Shown: positions 37,852 to 46,116 of the stretch, piece after piece | Layout: each line of letters begins with the position of its first letter | Numbering within the stretch: position 1 is the stretch's first letter | Assembly: GCA_011390955.1 (NCBI GenBank) | Contig: JAABRM010000020.1 | Location: forward strand, 1 to 64,000 | Origin: Oscillatoriales cyanobacterium | GTDB lineage: Bacteria > Cyanobacteriota > Cyanobacteriia > Cyanobacteriales > Laspinemataceae | Reading direction: 5' to 3' | Length of the DNA stretch: 64,000 bases | Position numbers and translations under genes: made by a program | Notes under the pieces: model-generated | Told to the model about the DNA's origin: nothing | What the model saw: the letters and a program-made list of their open reading frames with translations, nothing else | Database searches by the model: none

Positions 37852-40800
37852 CTACAGGCTAACTCCTTCTATTTCGTCCTCGGTTAAATCATATAAAGCC
37901 CGCAGCTTCTCTAATTTTTCCTCGGAAGGATGCCAAAATCCTCGCCCGTGGGCTTCTAACATTCGTCCGATAATATTCCGAAAAGCTTCCGGGTTAGACT
38001 TGCGTAATTTAGCCGCCATTTCTGGGTCTAAAGCATAAGTTTCGGCGGATCGATCGTAAACCCATGATTCTTGAAAATCTACGGTTCCTCCCCAACCAAT
38101 TAAAGCAGTCATCCGCTGGGATATTTCATAAGCCCCTCCTGACCCTTGATTGGCCATTGCATCAGCCCATTTAGGGTTTAATAATTTGGTACGATATTCT
38201 AACCGTAACAAGTCGTCTAAATTTCGGGGTGTGGTATCTTTAGAAAAGCTTTCCACAAAACTGGCTTTGACTTTTTTGCCGCTTTGTTTTTCCGCTGCCC
38301 GTTTTAAACCTCCCGTGTTGGCATAATATTCTTGGATATCTGTTAAACCATATTCTACCGAGTCGATTTGTTGCACAATGCGATCGCTGGTTTTTAACAA
38401 TTCTGCCATCACTTCTGGTCGGGCTTGACCTTTATCTTTGCGGCCATAACTAAACATATTCCGACTTTCCCAAGTCTTCGCCAACTCATCCCCATTTTCC
38501 CAACTCCCATCAACTACTTGGTCATTTACCAAAGACCCAAAATCACCGGCAGGATTAGAAAATAATCGCGCCGAAACATTCTCAACTCCCTTCGCTTTTA
38601 AAGCTAAAGCGTGTTGGCGAATAAAGTTTTGTTCCTCCGGTTCATCAGCCTCCGCTGCCCGCAAAAATAAATCATCCAACAATTCAATAATATTCACAAA
38701 ACTATCGCGGAAAATCCCCGAAAGATTGGCTAACACATCAATCCGAGGATGCCCCACTTCCGCTAAAGGTTTTAACTCATAACGCACAATGCGTCCGGTT
38801 CCTTCTTTCAGCGGTTCTGCCCCCACTAATTCTAACAGAATGCCCAGGGATTCTCCTTTAGTCTTAATCGCATCTAAACCCCATAACATCACCGCCACGG
38901 TTTCGGGATATTGGCCAGTTTCTTGCAAGTTTTGGGCAATAATTTTTTGGGCAATTTCTCGCCCCCGTTCATAAGCTGCCGGGGAGGGCATTCGATAGGG
39001 ATCTAAAGCATGAATATTCCGTCCGGTGGGCAAAACTCCCGGCCCATCGCGCAATAAATCTCCTCCGGGGGCAGGGGGAATATATTCCCCATTTAAACCA
39101 CGGAGTAAATTAGTCATTTCATCGGTAGTTTGCATTAACAAATCCTGAATTTTTGCCGCCAATACTGAGGTTTCTGGGTCGGCTGAATTGGGTGATTTCT
39201 TTTCCCCAAAATAGGCATCTAAATAAGATTTTAATTGGTCTGGTTCTGGGGGTTGGCCTAAAATATGTAAGCCTGAAGAAAATAGCCGTTGTTCTACCAC
39301 TTGCAAGTATTCATAAACTTGGATAAAATAGTTACGCAAAACTTCCATGCTAAACATTCGGGCATTTTCGACCGTAAACTCAATGCCTAGTTTCTTGGCT
39401 TCCGCTAAGGGGCGATCGCTGTCTAAACCCGTATCCACAATTTTTTGACAAATGGCTTCTTGTAAGGCCGAATTTTTTTGCGGGTCTTCCCGATATTCAG
39501 CGATTAAATCCCGCAGGGTAATCAATTCTTTATATAACCCAGCCCGTCCATAGGGGGGAACATTGTGAGAAATTAATACCCCATAACCGCGCCGTTTGGC
39601 TAAAATAGATTCTGAGGGATTATTCGCCGCATAGATATATAAATTGGGCAGATTTCCTAATAGAATATCTGACCAAGAATAGCCCGTATTGCCTAACGGA
39701 GATCCGGGCAGCCATTCCACCGTTCCGTGCATCCCAAAGTGAACGATCGCATGAGGTTGAAACTCATTTTGTAGCCATTTATAAAACGCCGCATATTGAG
39801 GATGCGGGGTCATATCCCGTTCAAACATTAACCGCATGGGGTCGCCGGAAATTCCTAAAGGTGGTTGCACCCCAATCCAGATATTTCCTAGCTGAATGCC
39901 GCCAATTTGAAATTGGTCGTCATAAGTTTTAATGCCCGTATTAGTCAGAGATTTCCATTGTTTTTCAATCCGGGTTTTCAGCAGGTAGCCTAACCATTTT
40001 TCTAAGCTTTTGACGTTAACGGTGGTAGTGAGATTACCCATTTTTTGGCGATTAACAGAAAAGGATTGACCTTCAGAAGCGATCGCCTGATCTGCTTCTT
40101 TAACTTGGCGAATAATTTCTTCCCCATCTTCCGGTAAATCACCCACCGTATAACCTTGGGTTTTCAGGGCATTTAATAAGTTTAATAAACTGCGAGGGAC
40201 ATTTAATAAAGCAGCAGTTCCCGTTGCCCCATAACCCGGAGGAAATCCGTATAAAATTATCGCAATTTTTCTTTCCGCTGGCGGAGTTTGGCGCAAATTC
40301 ACCCAATTTTTAATCCGTCCCGTTAACCGCTGTACGCGATCGGGAATTAGATAGATATCTTCACCAACTAAACCCCCCAAGGGAATAGTATCAATTGCCC
40401 CATCTAACTCTGGTAAAGCATATAAAACCACACTTTGTAAACCACCAATTCCTTGCCGCGTCCAAGAATGGATATCTTGAATCAGTAATGGGGCAGCAAT
40501 GATATAAGGAATATTTTTGGCCGTGAGAATTTTTTGGGCAATTTCTATCTGTCTGCCCGCTTCCATTGACCCGGCTGGGCCACCGACTAAAGGAAAGCCA
40601 ATGGTAGAAACAATCGTATCCACCTCTACCGCTTCTGGGGATAGAGAAAGGGTTTCAATATTGCCTTGTTTGCGTTGCATTTGTTCATAACTCGTGGTCA
40701 TCCAATCCCGGACAGCCACATGACCTTCTACCCCATTAATAAAAATAGGAACGGGAACAAGTCCCGCTTGTTCAAACTGATGAATCAGTTGGGGAATATA

Positions 40801-41583
40801 GGGTTGTTTGGTAATGACGTGCTTGCGATAAAGTAAAATGCCTACAACCGGCTTTTTTTTAGTTGGGCTAGTTTCGGTTTCGGGGATTTCCCAGAGACGA
40901 AAACCGGGGCGAGAAAAATACCATTCTAAATATTGCCGGGGTGATTCAAAATAGCCCTCTAATTCTGGGTGCAGTAAGCCCATGTTTGGGGTTTCTAGGG
41001 GTGGGGGAATTTCCCCCACGGTTAAGCCGAGATATTTTTCCGCTAATGTCCAACACATTGCGGCAACATTTTCTATGCCCCCGGCATTCCAGTATCCGTA
41101 AATAATTAGCCAGTTGCGTAAGTCTTGGACTTTACCAATGGGAATAAATTTTAGCAGTTTTGGCCCGGTTTTGAGGAAGCTAATATATCCCGCGAGTTTG
41201 TCTTCTTCTCTGCCACTAGAGAATTTGCTGAGGATAAATTGTACGGGTTTGGGCATTCCTTTGGGTTTGTCCCCAATGACAAATTTGCCCAATTGGGTCA
41301 GGGCCATTAATTCTAAGGCTGATTCAAAAATTAAGCGGATAGGAATGTTTTGTGCTCGTTCCCGCAGCCAGATGACTTGTTCATAGTCGAAAATTAAGCT
41401 GGCAAAGAATACGTCCGCCCCTTTTAAGGCGGTTTCGACAGCCGTTGGATCTGTGGTAATGTCGCGATCGCAGAATACCCGGATTTCCAGGTCAGGACAG
41501 CGAGAAGTCGCTATCTGGGCGGCTTTGCGGTACAGATCCGCGTTGAAGGCTTCAAATCCCGTGATTAATACAATGCGTTTCAT
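37852..41583 (-). CDS. magnesium chelatase subunit H-type protein (ChlH/BchH/CobN family)
   Basis: A 1243-residue large chelatase subunit. These bind protoporphyrin IX (or a corrinoid) and receive Mg (or Co) with ATP-driven help from the I and D subunits. Family blocks include the N-terminal domain up to LRNWLIIYGYWNAGGIENVA, AIVHFGMHGTVEWLPGSPLG, SDILLGNLPNLYIYAANNPS and GLNGEYIPPAPGGDLLRDGP, with RNIHALDPYRMPSPAA and ANQGSGGAYEISQRM near the C-terminus. It is shorter than the usual cyanobacterial ChlH (about 1330) and its N-terminus (MKRIVLITGFEAFNADLYRK) differs from the one I know for that protein, so it may be a second paralogue. No I or D subunit gene is nearby. No clear ribosome binding site. 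Confidence 0.82.
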   Translation of the reverse strand: MKRIVLITGFEAFNADLYRKAAQIATSRCPDLEIRVFCDRDITTDPTAVETALKGADVFFASLIFDYEQVIWLRERAQNIPIRLIFESALELMALTQLGKFVIGDKPKGMPKPVQFILSKFSSGREEDKLAGYISFLKTGPKLLKFIPIGKVQDLRNWLIIYGYWNAGGIENVAAMCWTLAEKYLGLTVGEIPPPLETPNMGLLHPELEGYFESPRQYLEWYFSRPGFRLWEIPETETSPTKKKPVVGILLYRKHVITKQPYIPQLIHQFEQAGLVPVPIFINGVEGHVAVRDWMTTSYEQMQRKQGNIETLSLSPEAVEVDTIVSTIGFPLVGGPAGSMEAGRQIEIAQKILTAKNIPYIIAAPLLIQDIHSWTRQGIGGLQSVVLYALPELDGAIDTIPLGGLVGEDIYLIPDRVQRLTGRIKNWVNLRQTPPAERKIAIILYGFPPGYGATGTAALLNVPRSLLNLLNALKTQGYTVGDLPEDGEEIIRQVKEADQAIASEGQSFSVNRQKMGNLTTTVNVKSLEKWLGYLLKTRIEKQWKSLTNTGIKTYDDQFQIGGIQLGNIWIGVQPPLGISGDPMRLMFERDMTPHPQYAAFYKWLQNEFQPHAIVHFGMHGTVEWLPGSPLGNTGYSWSDILLGNLPNLYIYAANNPSESILAKRRGYGVLISHNVPPYGRAGLYKELITLRDLIAEYREDPQKNSALQEAICQKIVDTGLDSDRPLAEAKKLGIEFTVENARMFSMEVLRNYFIQVYEYLQVVEQRLFSSGLHILGQPPEPDQLKSYLDAYFGEKKSPNSADPETSVLAAKIQDLLMQTTDEMTNLLRGLNGEYIPPAPGGDLLRDGPGVLPTGRNIHALDPYRMPSPAAYERGREIAQKIIAQNLQETGQYPETVAVMLWGLDAIKTKGESLGILLELVGAEPLKEGTGRIVRYELKPLAEVGHPRIDVLANLSGIFRDSFVNIIELLDDLFLRAAEADEPEEQNFIRQHALALKAKGVENVSARLFSNPAGDFGSLVNDQVVDGSWENGDELAKTWESRNMFSYGRKDKGQARPEVMAELLKTSDRIVQQIDSVEYGLTDIQEYYANTGGLKRAAEKQSGKKVKASFVESFSKDTTPRNLDDLLRLEYRTKLLNPKWADAMANQGSGGAYEISQRMTALIGWGGTVDFQESWVYDRSAETYALDPEMAAKLRKSNPEAFRNIIGRMLEAHGRGFWHPSEEKLEKLRALYDLTEDEIEGVSL

Positions 41584-41621
41584 AGATCGAGATCGATAGG
41601 TTCATCTCGATCTTAGGCTGA

Positions 41622-41780
41622 TTTTTCGATTTCGGGGTGAGAATTTTTGAACCACAAAGACACAAAGGACACAAAGGAGGGTTTAAGGAAGATTTAAGCC
41701 CGGTTCCCAGGGCGATCGCCTGTTTTTGTTAAAATTAAGTCAGTATGAGTACAGGTGGGCAATGCCCACCCTACTTTTAA
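41622..41780. repeat. 159-bp direct repeat, copy 1
   Basis: Nearly identical (4 mismatches by eye) to 42539-42697. It contains a GCGATCGCC octamer and ends with the palindrome GGTGGGCAATGCCCACC (41755-41771). The two copies flank an antitoxin/PIN-toxin pair. Confidence 0.85.
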
Positions 41781-41828
41781 GATCGATTTAAGATTAATTA
41801 AGTCATGGTTTAACTAGGAGGCGATCGC

Positions 41829-42152
41829 TTGAATTGGGATATTAGTCAAGTACAACAAAGTTTTCAGGAAATTATTAGTCGGACGCCAAAAGAACCGCAA
41901 CTAATTTATCAGGGCGATCGCCTTGTGGCAGCGGTGGTAGATCGTCGGGTATTTCAAGATTTTTTAACCTGGCAACAGCAGCGGCAAAAATATTCAATTG
42001 CTGATGCTTTTGCTGAGTTGCGTAATCTATGTGCCGAGGAAGATTATCTGCTGGAAATTCCCCAGCGCGAAAACCGAGAAAACCCTTTTGCTGAAAATTG
42101 TCACCCTGAAAATTGTGAAGATGTTTCTTTTAGACACGAATATAATCAGTGA
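41829..42152 (+). CDS. Phd/YefM-like antitoxin
   Basis: A 107-residue protein beginning MNWDISQVQQSFQEIISRTP with PQLIYQGDRLVAAVVDRRVF, the usual two-part start of Phd/YefM antitoxins (dimeric DNA-binding fold), followed by an acidic C-terminus. The start codon is TTG at 41829, chosen because AGGAGG lies 7 bases upstream and no better start exists. The end overlaps the PIN toxin gene by 32 bases in another frame. It is expected to bind the toxin and repress the operon. Confidence 0.75.
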   Translation: MNWDISQVQQSFQEIISRTPKEPQLIYQGDRLVAAVVDRRVFQDFLTWQQQRQKYSIADAFAELRNLCAEEDYLLEIPQRENRENPFAENCHPENCEDVSFRHEYNQ

Positions 42153-42525
42153 ATTAGCCCGACCTAACCCTAATCAGAATGTTATAGCTTGGTCGGCACA
42201 AGTTTCAGAAATTGCGATTAGTGCGATCGCGGTTGAAGAAATATTTTATGGTCTAGCTTGGAAGCCTAACTCTAGAATTCAAGCTTGGTTTGAAACCTTT
42301 CTTGACTCTAATTGTTTGATACTTCCAGTGACTCCGGCAATTGCCAAACTAGCTGGTAAAATGAGAGGTGAATTACAGTCTCAGGGAAAACCCAGGTCTC
42401 AGGCAGATATGATTATTGCTGCCACTGCCCAGATTCATCAATTAACTTTAGTGACGCGCAATATTAGAGACTTTGAAGGATGTGGAATTGTATTAGTTAA
42501 TCCTTTTTCGAGCGATCCTAATTGA
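42121..42525 (+). CDS. PIN-domain toxin (VapC-like)
   Basis: A 134-residue PIN RNase: MFLLDTNIISELARP carries the first catalytic Asp, AISAIAVEEIFYG the middle Glu, and RSQADMIIAATAQIHQLTLV followed by TRNIRDFEG the last acidic residues. All expected residues are present, so it should be active. An in-frame extension to 41998 lies within the antitoxin gene and reads as shadow sequence; the ATG at 42121 matches the family start. It overlaps the antitoxin by 32 bases, a stable coupled pair. Confidence 0.85.
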   Translation: MFLLDTNIISELARPNPNQNVIAWSAQVSEIAISAIAVEEIFYGLAWKPNSRIQAWFETFLDSNCLILPVTPAIAKLAGKMRGELQSQGKPRSQADMIIAATAQIHQLTLVTRNIRDFEGCGIVLVNPFSSDPN

Positions 42526-42538
42526 TGGGAATTTCATT

Positions 42539-42697
42539 TTTTTCGATTTCGGGGTGAGAATTTTTGAACCACAAAAACACAAAGGACACAAAGGAGGGTT
42601 TAAGGAAGATTTAAGCCCGGTTCGCAGGGCGATCGCCTGTTTTTGCTAAAATTAAGCCAGTATGAGTACAGGTGGGCAATGCCCACCCTACTTTTAA
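42539..42697. repeat. 159-bp direct repeat, copy 2
   Basis: Second copy of the repeat at 41622-41780, same orientation, including the palindrome GGTGGGCAATGCCCACC at 42671-42687. It begins 14 bases after the toxin stop. Confidence 0.85.
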
Positions 42698-43075
42698 TAT
42701 CTATCGAAAATGGTGAATCATTCATTTGCCAAAAAAGCGATTCCCTCGCCCGATCTGCGCGATTCCGCAAAGCGGAAGAATGGCGCGAATCGCCCATCTA
42801 TCTCCATTATCAAATAACTCCCAAGCGCATAATTTTAACGACTTAAATGGCTGATTTATACCTCAAGATAACTGTCCGCATAACCCTACTAATACTAGGA
42901 GATTAGCCCAACTGGTATTGACGGGCGGAACTGTCGCCGAAGTTACCCGGTTTCTGGGAAATTTCTCCCCGATTTAATCCTTTTTGGTCTTGATTTCCGT
43001 TCCTATTAGCAGTATAATCTTAAAAGTGACTCATTTTTTCATGGAGATGGGGTTCTCAAATCTCAAAAATTACCA
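42698..43075. repeat. non-coding stretch with repeat pieces
   Basis: It contains GCGATTCCGCAAAGCGG-like sequence (about 42763-42779), seen again near 57798, and GGCTGATTTATACCTCAAGA (about 42847-42866), identical to a stretch near 52063. No gene or RNA recognised; the promoter of the following pair should lie at its end. Confidence 0.5.
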
Positions 43076-43636
43076 ATGATTGATACCTTTAATTGTTCCC
43101 CCCAGCAGTTAGCGATTTGGCTGAGTCGTTTGGTGGAAATTTTGCGGAGTCAAGGTGGTTTAACTTGGCATAGCTTTGTGCAAACCGTCGCAGGTAAAAC
43201 CGCTACCATAGAAATTGATGGCATTCAGTTGAAATTAAATGCCAATCACAGCGAACCTCTCCAGGTGGATATTACTGATAATTCCGATAATTTAGAGTCA
43301 GTGGAAGCCTTGAATTTTGGCAGCGAAGCCGAAACCTTACGAGATTTAATTGGTGGTCGGTTGACGTTAGATCAAGCGGTAGCGACGGGTAAAATTCATT
43401 TGCGGGGAACTTTATCAGAGTTGTTAGATATTTATAAACTAGCAATGAATATCGTCGCCGACAGTGCTATTAATCCCCAACTACAGCGACTGTGGAAAGA
43501 ATTTGACGATCTGTGGTTCCGTCCCAGTTTTCCTCCCCCGGTTTTGTCTCTGGAAGCACAAGCCGCCACCCATGGGGAATTAATTCGGAAGGTTCCCCAT
43601 GATGTGTTGCAGATTTCAGTGGAACCGGAGAATTAA
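43076..43636 (+). CDS. SCP2-like (sterol-carrier/lipid-binding) protein
   Basis: A 186-residue protein. The central block GGRLTLDQAVATGKIHLRGT, followed by SELLDIYKLAMNIVADSA, has the look of an SCP2-type lipid-binding domain (the 'charge/substrate-binding then tail helix' end). The N-terminal strands (KTATIEIDGIQLKL) fit the sheet part. Two bases separate it from the glycosyltransferase, so they are cotranscribed. I infer it handles the lipid acceptor of that enzyme. Family assignment is moderate. Confidence 0.55.
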   Translation: MIDTFNCSPQQLAIWLSRLVEILRSQGGLTWHSFVQTVAGKTATIEIDGIQLKLNANHSEPLQVDITDNSDNLESVEALNFGSEAETLRDLIGGRLTLDQAVATGKIHLRGTLSELLDIYKLAMNIVADSAINPQLQRLWKEFDDLWFRPSFPPPVLSLEAQAATHGELIRKVPHDVLQISVEPEN

Positions 43637-43638
43637 AC

Positions 43639-44994
43639 ATGGTCGATCGCATCGTATTAGCAACCTATGGTTCTTTGGGTGATTTGTATCCTTATTTGGC
43701 GATCGCCCGAGGATTAAAAGCCAGGGGGTATCAGCCGATCGTCGCCGCCGCCGAAAAATACCGCAGTTATGTCGCGGCGGAGGAAATCGCATTTCATCCC
43801 CTGAGATTAGAGGACACTTGGGAACAGGATGGCAAATTTCTACCCATAGTGATGGACTCCCAACGGGAGGTCGAATACATTATTTGTTATCAATTGATGC
43901 CCCACTTGCGGGCGACTTACACCGACTTGATGGCAGCGGTACGGGGGGCGGATTTGTTAATAACTCATCCGCTGATTTTGCCCGGTCGAATTGTCGCCGA
44001 ACAAACCCAAATTCCTTGGATTTCAACGGTTCTATCAGCCTTTATGTCAGTTTACGATTCGCCTGGGGGCGATCGCTTCGCTTCACGCACCGAGGCGATC
44101 GCTTCCCCAGTCTCGGAGTATGAACGGTGTTTGCAATGGGTCGCCAAAGATGCCGAACAACGCCAACTCCGCAGTCGGCTTCGCCATTGGAGTGCCCCCC
44201 TGCGTCAACTGCGGAGTTCGTTGGGACTGCCACCAGGCCCCGATCCCCTGTTTGAAGGGCAGCATTCCCCCGATTTAGTGCTGGCTTTGTTTTCCCAGGT
44301 TTTTGCCAGACCCCAACCGGACTGGCCCAGGCAAACTGTCGTCACCGGGTTTCCGTTTTACGATCGCCCGTCCAATCAGGGGTTATCTGAGGAATTGAGA
44401 GAGTTTTTAGACAGCGGGCCGCCACCGATAGTGTTTACTTTGGGTTCAACGGTGGTATGGACTCCCGGTAATTTTTACTGGTCTAGCGCGATCGCCGCCC
44501 ACCAGTTGGGCTATCGGTCAGTGCTAATGATGGGCCCTGGCGCGGATGTTGTCGAGCCCAACCAATTGCCTGAAGGCGCGATCGCCGTCAATTATGCCCC
44601 CCACGGGCAAATTTTCCCCAGGGCGGCGGCGATCGTCCATCATGGCGGCATGGGAACCACAGGAGAAGCATTGCGATCGGGGCGGGGAATGCTGGTGGTT
44701 CCCCACAAGTACGACCAGCCAGAAAATGCAGCCCGCGTCGTCCGCCTGGGGGTCGCCCGAATGCTCCCACCCCAACAATATACTGCGGAGTTGGTAGCCC
44801 ACGAACTTCGACAACTGTTGTTTGAAGAACAATATGCCCAAAAAGCCGCTGCCATTGGAGAAGCGATCGGGGCGGAAAATGGCGTAGAAACGGCTTGTGA
44901 TGCGATCGCCAACCTTATCGGCCAGTACCGGAGTCGGAAACCCGCCAAATATTCCGACTCCCCCAATGATTCTCAGATCACATATTCCCCATAA
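43639..44994 (+). CDS. UDP-glycosyltransferase (GT1/GT28-like, sterol/lipid glucosyltransferase type)
   Basis: A 451-residue GT-B glycosyltransferase. The N-terminal VLATYGSLGDLYPYLAIARG is the glycine-rich acceptor-domain loop. The C-terminal nucleotide-sugar site has FTLGSTVVW, HHGGMGTTGEALRSG (about 332-346) and VPHKYDQPENAARV, the core of the UGT signature. Enzymes of this kind move glucose to sterols, carotenoids or other lipids. It follows the SCP2-like gene by 2 bases and runs tail to tail (22-base overlap) into a CrtC/AttH-like gene. The acceptor is unknown; the lipid-binding partner argues for a lipid. Confidence 0.85.
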   Translation: MVDRIVLATYGSLGDLYPYLAIARGLKARGYQPIVAAAEKYRSYVAAEEIAFHPLRLEDTWEQDGKFLPIVMDSQREVEYIICYQLMPHLRATYTDLMAAVRGADLLITHPLILPGRIVAEQTQIPWISTVLSAFMSVYDSPGGDRFASRTEAIASPVSEYERCLQWVAKDAEQRQLRSRLRHWSAPLRQLRSSLGLPPGPDPLFEGQHSPDLVLALFSQVFARPQPDWPRQTVVTGFPFYDRPSNQGLSEELREFLDSGPPPIVFTLGSTVVWTPGNFYWSSAIAAHQLGYRSVLMMGPGADVVEPNQLPEGAIAVNYAPHGQIFPRAAAIVHHGGMGTTGEALRSGRGMLVVPHKYDQPENAARVVRLGVARMLPPQQYTAELVAHELRQLLFEEQYAQKAAAIGEAIGAENGVETACDAIANLIGQYRSRKPAKYSDSPNDSQITYSP

Positions 44995-46040
44995 ACTAAG
45001 CCCGTGGCCAGCCATGTTTTTTCTCCGAGTTTAAGGGTAACGGCGGCGCTGCCGGTGAGTTCTTCAATAAAAGTATATTGCCGTTGTTGATTGTCGGGGA
45101 CGATTAATTCTACTACCGACTCAAAATCAATTTCAATTAGCAATTGGTCTTGTTCATCAGCGGCGATAATTTGCAAGGCGCTGGGGGTTTGCAATAAGCG
45201 ATCGCTAAATAATAGCGCCATAATTCCCGGCAACCTGGGGGGAATAACAGGCTGTTCCGACCAGTCCCAATTAATCTGTAAAGTTGCACCCAAAAACACT
45301 TTTCGCAATTGATGATTGACATAAATAAAAATATAGGGAAAGCCCCCTTGCGAATGGTCTTTGTTGGTGCGTCTGTCCAATACCAAAGTGATGGCGGTGC
45401 CATCAATGCAGGTGCCAAAAGCGACGAACCACTCCCAACCGATATCTTCCCCCCAGCGGAAGCGGCCAAAATTGCGATCGTGGTAGCAAAACCAGTTTGG
45501 GTGAATGGGAAACGATCGCCCACCAACGGATAAGTTTCCTCTCACCTGCAAGCCCGGTACTAATCCCCAGCCGATGAATCCACTGCCAAACGGTGAATTT
45601 TCCGTGACTAATAGGGGAGTGGCTGTAGCTGTCGCCGCCAATTCAATGAATAGCTGCGATCGCCGATCTTGTACTTCTAACCGCGTCTGGGTTCCGTTTA
45701 CTTGCAATTCCATCCCTTGACCTTGCCAATGTACGGGTTCCGGGCTGATTTGACTGGGGTTCCACTCTTGGGAAAAAGTCGTTCCTAAGCTGGCAAAAGG
45801 GGTGGGAGGGCGACAGTCTGAGTCGAGAAAATCAGCGGGAATTGTGACTATAAAACTGGTTTGAATTTCTCCAGTTCCCGGTCTGGCGATCGCCGTCAGA
45901 TTCACGAGGACTCTAATCTGAGTATCAGGATCTAATAATACATAATGATACCAATCTTTCCAATCTAGGGGTGCGGTGGGATCGTCGAGAGGGATTCGCA
46001 GTTGTTCCACCCGGGCAAGTTTTTGTTCGTCAATGGTCAT
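44973..46040 (-). CDS. CrtC/AttH-like lipocalin-fold protein
   Basis: About 355 residues. NWFCYHDRNFGRFRWGEDIG and WEWFVAFGTCIDG match the central part of the AttH/CrtC superfamily (carotenoid 1,2-hydratase and secreted hydrolase-like, two lipocalin-like barrels). Carotenoid hydratases add water to the end of acyclic carotenoids, but many relatives have unknown substrates. A TTG 54 bases upstream lies inside a GGTGGGC palindrome; I prefer the ATG at 46040 (MTIDEQKL). It is convergent with, and overlaps, the glycosyltransferase, and its neighbours suggest lipid or terpenoid modification. Function not established. Confidence 0.6.
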   Translation of the reverse strand: MTIDEQKLARVEQLRIPLDDPTAPLDWKDWYHYVLLDPDTQIRVLVNLTAIARPGTGEIQTSFIVTIPADFLDSDCRPPTPFASLGTTFSQEWNPSQISPEPVHWQGQGMELQVNGTQTRLEVQDRRSQLFIELAATATATPLLVTENSPFGSGFIGWGLVPGLQVRGNLSVGGRSFPIHPNWFCYHDRNFGRFRWGEDIGWEWFVAFGTCIDGTAITLVLDRRTNKDHSQGGFPYIFIYVNHQLRKVFLGATLQINWDWSEQPVIPPRLPGIMALLFSDRLLQTPSALQIIAADEQDQLLIEIDFESVVELIVPDNQQRQYTFIEELTGSAAVTLKLGEKTWLATGLVYGEYVI

Positions 46041-46116
46041 TTTTTCATCCACACTTGAATATGACTCTAAAAAAAAGTGGAGTAGGGTGGGCAAAATTTG
46101 CCCACCACGCGATAAC

